Source: Cerioporus squamosus
Taxonomy: Eukaryota; Basidiomycota; Agaricomycetes; Polyporales; Polyporaceae
Assembly: GCA_022592435.1 (NCBI GenBank)
Contig: JABYQS010000350.1
Location: 1 to 28,053, forward strand
Direction of reading: 5' to 3'
Length of the DNA: 28,053 bases
Position numbers and translations under genes: made by a program. Below are positions 20,325-28,053 of the stretch, in pieces; within the stretch, counting starts at the first letter, position 1, and every line of letters begins with the position of its first letter. The notes under the pieces were generated by a model that was not told the DNA's origin, made no database searches, and was given only the letters and a program-made list of their open reading frames with translations.

Positions 20325-20440
20325 GCGGGCGACTGGTCAGTCTGAATTGTGTAGTAGGTTCAGCTCGTCTTCAAGCTACGAAAGTCGCTTTACTGAAGAG
20401 CTATGTGCCCTCTATAAATGTCGAAATACATTTCTAATGC
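20325..20440 (-). repeat. Element B right inverted end
   Basis: The reverse complement begins GCATTAGAAATGTATTTCGA (from 20440) and ends in CTACTACACAATTCAGACT (20356-20338), then GACCAGTCGCC. It pairs with 17888-18000. Confidence 0.7.
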
Positions 20441-21317
20441 TACAGAGCTTACTGAGAGGTCGACGAAGCCATGACATCCACCGGCGCTTAGGATGCCGCA
20501 CCAGGCTGGCGTTCTCCTGACACTCTTCCGCAACTCCTCAGTCGACTGTACTCGTACTACTCTGTAACTCCTCTAGCTCTAATCTCTTCAGCTGGCCCCA
20601 TACCGGATTATGGCGCTCCCCCGCTCGCTTCGAGTGTGCTGAATTGCTTGCTCGCGCTCGTCAAGCCCGCACCCCTGGCGTTCCCATCCTCAGTCACCAT
20701 ATTGACGCCCCCAACGTCGTCGGAGTCAACGAGCAAGATGAAGACCAAGGGACTCGAGAGGGCTGCAACGGAGCTCTATCATGAAGATCGTGGCCATCAT
20801 GACCGCGAAGGAGACGTTCTCGCCGGGCTCCATGAGGCGCGACCACCACACACACCACATCCGCGCAGATCGACGAGGTCATGCGCGTGCACAAGGAACG
20901 GTGAAGGACGGACAAGGATGCGACTGTGACCATAGTCATGAGGAGGCCAGCACGGTGCATCGGAAATGGTGAGTAGTGGTGTTGTGTTTTGATCGGTTAG
21001 GCTTGGGACGGCGGCGGGACTGTCTCAGAGGCCCCGGCGGTGAGTGGTTGGACTATGTGATGAAGAAGCCCAGGGGGACAGAAGAATAGGGTTGCACACC
21101 AGGCGTGCGGTTACGATGCTCTCAGGTACGTCCCTGCGTGGCTGCTTTGCGTAAAATTGTGCTTAATATCCTCTCGCTTTTGAACTCCATTTGCCGCAGC
21201 GTTGAGCTCGATTAGCACACACACCAGTGCGTAGGTGGAACGCACTCAGCGGGCCGTCTGCACGGATGGAAACGACGGAGGACTCAACTGTCCTCCTCCT
21301 TGCTATTCTCCTTCACC
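20441..21317. other. No recognisable gene
   Basis: A stretch from about 20594 reads GLWRSPARFECAELLARARQ and continues to about 20780 in one frame, which is protein-like but unidentified. Around 20780-20960 three overlapping frames conflict. No RNA gene or repeat seen. Confidence 0.3.
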
Positions 21318-22430
21318 ATGTCTGCACAGGAGCAGGCAATGATACTGCCCATGCTCGCGACACACTCCCCCATGAGAGTGCTGACACCTCAAAGCCCTCT
21401 CGCGAACGACCCGGCCAGTTCCTTTGGAGTAAGCACGAACATCTCAGTCGTGTTTATGCCATGTACTGACCTTGTGCAGTGTTGCACGCTGAGGCAAGCA
21501 GAACACGATCAAGAACGACGTGTCTTTCGTCTCCATGCCTCTGCCACCCCCGCTTCAAGTTCAAGACTCGCAACGAGGTGCACTCTCTACGCGCGATGCT
21601 CTCGCAGCCCGACAGCCCCAAAGGACGCAGATAGGTGAGTACCCACTCTCTTTCTTCTTCACGCGCGTCGGCGGCGTCGGTTCCTTCCCTTTGCCCTTGC
21701 TTTCTCCACGCCCCATCGTATATATTCCCTCCAACACGCCTCATTCCGCGCAAGTTGCATGCTGGTGATAACCACGCACAGCAACATCCGCTTCATCAGC
21801 GTTGGGTTCCAGAACAAACGCCAGACAGACCGCCGCATACACCGCCAGCTCTCCGAACCTGTTGTGCACCTCACCCCTTAGTCCCCGATGCCTCTCCCGC
21901 CCTCCTCCCCCTTCTCCGACGCGTCCGGGAGCACGATACACACTGTGCGTGAACGGGCATGCACGCTCTCCGGCCACTCCTGCGCATCAGCACTGTCCGC
22001 CACATCCTCAATGCGGAAACGCGACAGGGAGCGCGAAGCAGACGCGATCCGGGCACTGGCGAGACATGTCCGCTACAAGCCGCCGTGCACCATCTCCCTC
22101 GACGACATCGCCGCACGAACGGAACACCCTGCCCTCCTCCCACGCACGCTGCCACAGCTGCAGTGCAACCCATCATCGTCCACCCCTGCTCGCCCTCAGA
22201 CGCCGGACCCTGACCTCAAGGAGGACAAGGACGAGGGCAAGTATGCGCTGTGGCAGAACATGCCGTCATCGCCTGCTGCCCCGGAGCCTGTGGCGCGTTC
22301 GGAGCGAGACCTGGTTCGGTACGGGAGCCGGCGGCTCACGCTCGAGTACGCGTGCACGAGGGAGATGGTGGGCAGAAAGGAGCGGGAGAAGGTCGATCGT
22401 GTGCATGGGGAGAAGGAGCCCAGACACGCT
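21318..22430 (+). pseudogene. Homeobox transcription factor remnant
   Basis: ATG at 21318 in good context (CACCATGTC) opens MSAQEQAMILPMLATHSPMR, ending at a GTAAGC donor (21429). Further exon-like pieces follow (about 21499-21646, then GTGAGT). After a CACAG acceptor (21781) the frame reads NIRFISVGFQNKRQTDRR, which matches recognition helix 3 of a homeodomain (consensus V-W-F-Q-N-(K/R)-R). The nearly invariant Trp is Gly here (GGG for TGG). TAG closes this frame near 21879-21881, but the same frame reopens and reads like a genuine protein tail (RDREREADAIRALARHVRYK, LWQNMPSSPAAPEP, YGSRRLTLEYACTREM) to about 22430, where a frame change seems to occur. Helices 1 and 2 are not clearly present. 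The combination points to a decayed regulator gene. Confidence 0.5.
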
Positions 22431-22860
22431 CTCAACTACCCTAGTCGACAACGCCCCTGTCGAACTGAAGACACTTCGAATGGTATCGAACATGCCCCTG
22501 CCTCGGATCTGCAAGGCCGCTGGCCTCCCGCCGAACGCATGTTACCTCCCTCGAGGTACCTCGCGTCGCTCGCCACCCCACCGCACCCTGCGCACGCTGT
22601 CCTTCTCTATCCCACACTCGCAGCACCTCTTCAAAGTCGATCGGATGAAGCGGTGCGCAGCAACGCAGAGACGAGGTGCAGGCCATGCAGTGATCTCGTC
22701 TCTCGCTCTCTCCACGTTGCACCAAGCCAACCAGCGACCTGCTCGGGACCTCCTGCGCTTCCTCTGCCTCGCTGCCTTACCCCGACTACCACCATTGACT
22801 GACGCGGCCCCGGAGACCTGAAAACCCTCAGAGACCAAAAAGACAAGACCCGGATACGGG
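22431..22860. other. Decayed continuation of the homeobox region
   Basis: Two plus-strand frames stay open to 22802 and 22821, one of which (VDNAPVELKTLRMVSNMPLP, then IPHSQHLFKVDRM) could be the frameshifted tail of the homeobox gene. No firm assignment. Confidence 0.3.
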
Positions 22861-23395
22861 AAGGTGGACACCGTGCTGTCGTCGTCCCCGAGGCGCCCGC
22901 GGGCAGGACGACAATGTTGACCGTATGGCCGCGGTGAGCGATCTGTGCGCGCTCGGGCCTTCTGCGCACGCACGCTTACACCTTTTTGCATAAGATTCTG
23001 TTCCGTCTCATCGCCTTTTCAGAAGTCGGGCACCCTCTCGTCGTCGTCTCCGAGGCGCCCGCGAACAAGACAACAATAATAACCATATCGCCACGGTAAG
23101 CCATCTGTTCGTGGTCGGGTCTTCGGCGCACGCATACTTACACCTTTTTCCATCAGATTCTGTTCCGTCTCATCGCCTTTTCAGAAGTCGGGCACCCTCT
23201 CGTCGTCGTCTCCGAGGCGCCCGCGAACAAGACAACAATAATAACCATATCGCCACGGTAAGCCATCTGTTCGTGGTCGGGTCTTTGGCGCACGCATACT
23301 TACACCTTTTTCCATCAGATTCTGTTCCGTCTCATCGCCTTTTCCATAGCCCGTCACCCTGTCGTCATCGTCTCCGAGGCGCCTGCCAGGCCTCC
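22861..23395 (+). repeat. 162-bp tandem repeat, about 3.3 copies
   Basis: The marker GAGGCGCC starts at 22890, 23052, 23214 and 23376, exactly 162 bases apart. Units are about 22861-23022 (diverged), 23023-23184, 23185-23346 and a partial 23347-23395. Units 2 and 3 are almost identical (CTTCGGCGC versus CTTTGGCGC, plus differences at the 3' end of unit 3), so the expansion is recent. Each full unit has a donor-like GTAAGC (GTGAGC in unit 1) at about unit position 74, and units 1 and 2 end in a pyrimidine-rich CCTTTTCAG, so a unit looks like one exon of 73 bases plus one intron of 89 bases. Unit 3 loses that acceptor (CCTTTTCCAT). On the minus strand the unit is open apart from one TGA. Confidence 0.93.
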
Positions 23396-23504
23396 GCACC
23401 CATGCCCTGCTGTTACCCACTGTGTCAGTCATACTGATGTGTATGCTTGCGTCCTAGATGCCAAGAACAGCTCTGTGCTCCTCTAGGGGAAGAGTCAAGC
23501 ATGC
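23396..23504. other. Spacer between tandem repeat and integrase-type gene
   Basis: Holds the 3' flank of the minus-strand transposase gene. I see no ACACAGGTT-type repeats here and no obvious inverted partner of the 25.6-kb side, so the left end of that element is undefined. Confidence 0.4.
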
Positions 23505-25172
23505 TTATGATAGTCTGCTCATGTACATTGATACAGCCTCGATATACACGTCTATACCCCAATTCCCGTCGTCCCAGTCAAAGTCAAAGTCGCTGAGGAT
23601 CTCCTTCGCGCGCTCCAGCTCATCTTCGCTGTTGAGAACTACGCCCGCGCCTCGCTCTGCATCTGTGTCTCCAACTGAAGGCTGCTCACCGCGAGAGGAA
23701 GGATCTGTCCGCGTCTCTTCCGATGGGGGAGGAGGGGCACGGTCGTCAACACCATAGGATGGATCATTGTGGACGTCTGCAATGGGGTCGCCCGGGTCGC
23801 CGGTCCAGTAGCCCCTTCGCAAGGCCTTCTCACGGCTAAGCTCAAACAGAGCGACCGGTGTCCTGTTGTGCTCAGTGCGGATCTTGTGATGGTTCCATGC
23901 ATCGCGGGTCCGGTCGAGCGAGAGTTGGATGCGCTTCTGGAACACCAGGAAGAGACATACCCGGTGAACCTCGCACTCCATGTCAAGAAGGCCCATATCT
24001 TCTAGGTGCATAAAGATCTGCCTGAATGTCTCCAGGCTGTCCTTCCGTACGTCACGCCAGAGTCTTTCGATGCGTACATTGTGGATTGACCTGAGCAGAG
24101 GTTGTAGGGATGTAACATGCATTGTGTATTGCAACTCACCGTCCACGGAGATATGCTTTGTGGGCCTCGCCCCAATGCGCTTTCATCCTGCGCTCAACCT
24201 CGTTGTTCTCCGTACCGAAGTCCCCTCGCATACGACTTGGCCAACCATAGAATTCGACAGCAGCATCGAACAGACTGCAGACCGTACGAGCGCGTTTGTT
24301 GGAGGAGCAGACAAGATAGATGATGAGTCTTGAGAAGCCGTCAATGCAGCCATGGACGTAGAACCCCCATGGGCGTAACTTCTCGTTGCCGTCCATATGC
24401 CAGAGGGCATTCGAGCCTCTCACTTTGTACACACGCCGCCGAATGATCCCAGCCCAGCTGATGCAGCCCAGAGCATATGAATACCATGTACAATGTGATG
24501 GAATGTGTAGGGCACTGACCGGACTAAGACTCCAACTGCATCTACCCGCCGCAAGCTCTCCTGAACCCGCTGTCGCGGGATATGGACTCCACGTGCCTCT
24601 AGGTGACCTTGGATGATGGTGGATCCAACAAAGGGATGTGCACGAGCGATCTCCTCCACCACTGCATCCAAATCCTCGTCAGTGATCTCTGTGTGCTCCC
24701 TCCTACTCCCGCCAAGTCCAGATGCCTTGACATGATTGTAGAGGGTCTTCCGGTCCACCCCAAGAACCTCAGCGATGTCCGCCCATGAGTTTCCAAGGGC
24801 ATGTAGCTCAAGAGCACGTGGGATGTCAAGAAGATAGCTGGGTCGACCGCGCCGGCCAGTAGAGTTGCGAGGGATGAATGTGTGAGGAGCAGGGGGAGGA
24901 GAGGAAAGGAATTGGTCCAGAGGGTAGAGTAGAGTGTCCACAAGGTCGATGAGACCCTCGATCTCTTCTGGATCTGCATGCTCATCTTCAATGCAGAGGA
25001 GAATTCGTCGAATGCCGTCAAGTTGATTGGCAATCCGCTCAACAGAGGCAAGCTCAGCATTAGGAAGAGATTGTATGATGAAGTGTGCCTCAGTAGCAAT
25101 GCGATGAGACTCGATGTAGAACTGAGTGATGGTGGAGGAGTCCATGACATGGTGAGAGTAGTTGACAAGCAA
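23505..25172 (-). CDS. Integrase-core DDE transposase, 518 residues
   Basis: Three exons on the minus strand: 25172-24520, 24457-24140, 24090-23505, with introns of 62 bp (GTCAGT..CAG) and 49 bp (GTGAGT..CAG), both phase-preserving. The protein has an N-terminal helical region (about 10-90), an AT-hook-like GRRGRPSY (106-113) and a helix-turn-helix (about 114-150; SWADIAEVLGVDRKTLYNHV). The integrase core has D240 (NALWHMDGNEKL), D297 (MRGDFGTEN) and E332 (HNVRIERLWRD), with 34 residues between the last two, as in DD(34/35)E enzymes. WNHHKIRTEHNRTP follows, then an acidic tail. This layout matches the integrase-core-domain proteins common in Agaricomycetes and some animals. It would bind its element ends and catalyse strand transfer. 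No stop, frameshift or missing catalytic residue is visible, so it may be functional. An internal Met at 25145 is an alternative start. Confidence 0.88.
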
Positions 25173-25325
25173 GGCTGGCTTGCAATGCCACAGGGATAAG
25201 CTCTGGGCAAAGCCTTGTCTAGAAAATTGCTAAAAATGCTAGTTTGACATAACTTATTGCTGAGGTAAGCAATAAGGTAAGCACCAATTTTCCACTGTAA
25301 GTGTACCTGACACGATACATATGCC

Positions 25326-25538
25326 AACCTGTGTTGCAGGTGCGGACCAACTACCTGTGTCATTGTATTGTGAACCTACAACAGTATTTCAGAAAGAGAA
25401 CCTGTGCCTGAAAGTGTGAAAGATACCTGTGTCATTCAATCATGAACCTACAACAGTGTCACATAAACCAAACATGTGCATGATTATTTGATTTATACCT
25501 GTGCATCTCAGATAATCTATGCGTGAACCTGTGTTGCA
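25326..25538 (-). repeat. Subterminal AACCTGTGT array upstream of the transposase
   Basis: Plus-strand copies include AACCTGTGTTGC (25326 and 25527), TACCTGTGTCATT (about 25352 and 25425), AACCTGTGCC (about 25399), TACCTGTGCAT (about 25497), and two TGAACCTACAACAGT variants (about 25371 and 25443). Read on the gene's strand they are ACACAGGTT-type repeats facing the gene. The same core forms the array at 3021-3240. Confidence 0.7.
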
Positions 25539-26069
25539 ATGCTTAGAATATGTTCAAATATGTGTCCCATGCCGTGACCTACGTACCTCTGATTTTTTCC
25601 CCACTATAACTGCCATACGTGCACACGATAGGAGAGGAGGAGGCTAGGAGACGACGTGGTGTTTGGGCGAGTCACCTTCTGAGCGAAAAAGGAAGGTCGT
25701 AACGCCCGCCGTCGTACGGCTCGAACTCCGACGCAAGCGGCATCGCGACTTGCCAAGCCAAGGGCTAGGATGGCCAAAGAAGGTACTCTCACTACCTCGT
25801 CGGCCTCGTACTCGCTGCCCCTACTCTATGGACTTGAATTCTCGAGGTAACACGGCGACAAGCGACGTCTGGCTCACGACCAGCAACACGCGTCGTTGAC
25901 AGGCTGCAAAATGAGGCCTGGAAGACGGGTACAACGCGGAAACGTTAGTCGGGTAGCAGGAGAAGGGGTCTAGCAGCTCGTACGCACCCTCTCGCCTCCC
26001 CATTCCCACTTTCTCCCCACCACACAAAGCAAACACACCAGCTCTCTCTACTCCCTGCGCCCGCACTCC
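25539..26069. other. No recognisable gene; probable right flank of the transposon and 5' flank of the last gene
   Basis: Mixed A/T-rich (25540-25620) then GC-richer sequence. Pyrimidine-rich tracts at about 25990-26060 immediately precede the ATG at 26070 and resemble a basidiomycete core promoter. A 78-codon plus frame (25663-25899) and a minus frame starting at 26501 show no motifs. Confidence 0.35.
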
Positions 26070-28053
26070 ATGTCGCACGACACGCCCCAAAATGACCCCT
26101 GCACGGTCACATCTGATGCCTGGACTCCGAATGGAGCCAGGATTCTTGCCTACGCGACCCCGACACCCTCCCTCCAGAGCAACACGGTCCAGCCGACGGC
26201 CTCTCAAAACGGCGACATCGACGCAGACGCGTCGCTGACCCCGATCTTCATCAATGACACGCTCGAGCAGTGAGACATCGCTCAATTCATCGCCGCCGAG
26301 CACCCCGAGCATGAGGAGCCGCCCCTGGTTGCTCCGACGCTGTCTCCTCAAGAGCAGCAGGCAAACGAAAACACTTTCAACGCCATGATCGATACGATCA
26401 CGCTCCAGAACCAGCAGAACCTGCTGGGCGCGCCTCCGCCCCAGGTACCGACTGTGCCGCTGGAGGAGCACGACCTCAACGTCGACGCGGCGGGCATGCA
26501 CAACGCCACGACCGAGGGCATCTGGGCGGATGTACAGGCAGGCTTGATGGAAGAACAGGTGGTGAGTACTTCACCCCGCCTCCTTTCACGCCGTCTGCGC
26601 TCCACGACGTGATACCCGGCCCTCCACTACACTTCTCCAACCTTTTCTCCCCACGTCTCCGTCTCTGATCTTGCATTGATGCATGGACACTGATCTTTCC
26701 CCACCCACGTCGCTCCCTTGCTTGTAGCCCCCGGCGGTCCCGCTCAGCGGCATGTACCCCACCAACTCCCCTGGGCATACGAGCATGATGTGGGGTAGCT
26801 CGCCCACAATCACCGACGCGCCCAGCTCTTCGCCGCTCAGCTTTGATTGGAGCACCCCAACGCCCTTAGGCCTGCGCTCCACAACAGATCTTCTGGGTGG
26901 CGTGAGACGTGAGGAGGTGCGCGCAGGGGCAAACACGCTGTCGGTTGCGAGCACGGCGAGGCAGCAGCTGCTCGCTACTCAGGCTGAGGGCACGAGCACA
27001 GGGCCGTGCAGAGAGACCTTCGGCAACGGCGGCCGAGGCCCGCCGCAGATCGCTGGCGGGATGCAGACGAGGAACGAGGGCGAAGCCTCTACTGACTATT
27101 TCGCGTTCTTCGCGACCCCCCCGTCGCTCGGTGATCCTTCGCAGGTTAACCAGCGCGAAGGTAGCGGAGTGCCGGCGGGTGGCGCGGGAGCCGTTGCCGG
27201 CGCTCCGAACCTTCCGAACGCAAACCTCAACCATCCTGCAGCCACGAACTCCAGCACCCCGGCTTCGAACACCACCATGGCCAACGCGCACGGCGCGATG
27301 ACCGAGGCGGTGAACACTAGCGCCAACCCGGGTGAGAACCCAGCCGAAGGAACAGGCGCGAACGCCGCTACCGGGATGCAGGACGGGCATGGTGAGTTCT
27401 CCTGCGCATATCCTTTGGAGGATGACCCGCGGACCGCCAGGAAGCGGCCGTGGATGGGCTCGCCCAACCCGGAGGACGTGCAGCGGGGCCTCCGGAGACC
27501 ACGGAGACCCGGTTCGACGAGCAGGCTCAGAGGCGGCGGCGGGCTGCCAAACGCGCCCTCAAGCGCCTCTAATCCGTGGAGGAGCGCGGGCGTGACTAAG
27601 GGTACAGAATGGAATGGTCGTAGGAACGGTCCTGGTACTACAGATCCTTTTGCTCCGATAGCAATGTCTACTCCCCTCCCTTTTAGTGTACGATACCCCG
27701 ACATCCGCACCCAGTTTGGGCAACAGAACGAGGCACATGCGCACGCACGCCGTCATGGCGAAGTCCCTGTCCCGAATAGCTCGCACCCGGAGCCAAGAAC
27801 CCACGCTTCTGGACCGAACGACCGAGGCCGCGCTGCAACGACGCATGATCGCTCGTTGCCGATGGACATCGATGCCAGGGGCGATGGCACCGATCGCGAT
27901 ACCCCCACCCCAGAGCACCCAAAGCGGGACAAGGGCAAGCGACGGGCTACAACCCATGACCTCGAACCGACCGGTCCCGAAGAGGCGTCACAACGGCAGG
28001 ACCCTGTGGAGAGCGGCTGGAACGAAGCTGAGATGGCCGAGGCGCGGCAGAGG
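26070..28053 (+). pseudogene. Low-complexity unknown protein with in-frame TGA, runs off the window
   Basis: ATG at 26070 follows a CT-rich leader. The first exon (26070-26561) is interrupted by TGA at 26271-26273 (codon 68), yet the same frame continues with protein-like sequence (DIAQFIAAEHPEHEEPPLVA). A GTGAGT donor (26562) and TTGTAG acceptor (ending 26727) keep phase, and the second exon is then open for 442 codons to the edge. Composition is Ala/Pro/Gly/Asn/Thr-rich and probably disordered, with a basic patch near the edge (KRDKGKRRATTHD). Another GTGAGT (27390) with acceptors at 27438 or 27442 gives an alternative ending in a basic AQRRRRAAKRALKRL tail and TAA at 27570-27572. The TGA could instead fall in a short intron (donor GTGAGA at 26270). 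I do not recognise the family; the style is reminiscent of element-associated Agaricomycete proteins. Confidence 0.45.

Larger units (their letters stand above)
17888..20440 (+). mobile_element. Element B: inverted-ended element carrying a 576-residue unknown AT-hook protein
   Basis: A 2.55-kb unit with inverted ends. GCACTAGAAATGTATTTTAG (17888-17907) corresponds to the reverse complement of 20421-20440 (GCATTAGAAATGTATTTCGA). Inward, TATAGGGAGGGCTTATAG corresponds to TATAGAGGGCACATAG, and the inner block CTACTACACAATTCAGACT (17971-17989) is repeated exactly in reverse complement at 20338-20356. The ends may extend further outward (ACCTCT at about 17859 and, inverted, about 20462). The single 7-exon gene fills the space between. 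I found no clear target-site duplication. The ends share their layout and parts of their sequence with element A. Confidence 0.7.
23505..25538 (-). mobile_element. Integrase-core (DDE) transposon, boundaries undefined
   Basis: Coordinates cover the transposase gene (23505-25172) and its upstream motif array (to 25538). The array of AACCTGTGT-type repeats upstream of the gene is the kind of subterminal binding-site cluster seen in cut-and-paste elements. No terminal inverted repeat or target duplication could be set by eye: the array is on the gene's 5' side only. Confidence 0.55.

Noticed and set aside
20694..20960. 88-codon minus frame and overlapping plus frames around 20.8 kb
   Set aside because: Three frames overlap, each only partly protein-like, with no splice series or motif to choose between them.
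24599..25363. 254-codon minus-strand frame overlapping the transposase first exon
   Set aside because: It is a shifted reading of the same DNA. The other frame carries the helix-turn-helix and AT-hook-like segment and splices into the catalytic exons.
25821..26501. 226-codon minus-strand frame opposite the last gene
   Set aside because: It lies antisense to the first exon of the 26070 gene, whose frame, leader and splice donor are better supported. The peptide is Arg/Leu/Val-rich without motifs.
26586..27957. Several long minus-strand frames opposite the second exon of the last gene
   Set aside because: Antisense to a 442-codon open plus frame in GC-rich DNA, where such frames are expected. 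They overlap one another in different frames.

Overview
The window looks like chromosomal DNA from a filamentous basidiomycete, most likely an Agaricomycete. The reasons are very short introns (about 44 to 81 bp in the well-resolved genes, GTRNGT-type donors, CAG/TAG acceptors), moderately GC-rich codon use, and protein families familiar from that group. It reads as a mobile-element-rich, gene-poor island: the genes with clean open splice models sit in or next to transposable elements, while host-type genes survive only as broken pieces. No rRNA, tRNA, CRISPR or bacterial-type operon was seen.

Layout. 1-8.3 kb: mostly decayed sequence with one possible 184-codon reading frame (592-1146), degenerate repeats (about 1.9-2.5 kb), an array of an ACACAGGTT motif (about 3.02-3.24 kb), a truncated and frameshifted minus-strand copy of the dolichyl-phosphate glucosyltransferase gene ALG5 (5038-5715), and a diverged direct duplication (about 5.94-6.19 and 7.05-7.30 kb). 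8.37-12.8 kb: element A, with inverted ends of about 100 bp around one 11-exon gene for an 888-residue protein that has an N-terminal Cys/His cluster and a C-terminal HPD (J-domain-like) motif. 12.8-17.9 kb: about 5 kb with only exon-like fragments. 17.89-20.44 kb: element B, with inverted ends of about 115 bp around one 7-exon gene for a 576-residue protein with a C-terminal AT-hook and a Trp-rich, PWWP-like patch near the N-terminus. 21.3-22.4 kb: remains of a homeobox gene. 22.86-23.4 kb: a 162-bp tandem repeat. 23.5-25.6 kb: a minus-strand 3-exon gene for a 518-residue integrase-core (DDE) transposase, with an upstream array of the same ACACAGGTT motif as at 3 kb. 26.07 kb to the right edge: a long low-complexity reading frame with one in-frame stop, running off the window.

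How the parts fit. The main observation is that elements A and B share sequence in both parts of their inverted ends (an outer ATTTTNGC-like tip and an inner CTACACAATTC-like block about 70-100 bp further in) yet carry unrelated spliced genes, neither of which I recognise as a known transposase. They look like two members or two modules of one element family. The integrase-type gene belongs to a separate element, and the 3-kb motif array may be a non-autonomous or decayed relative of it. I could not define target-site duplications for any element, so all element boundaries are approximate.
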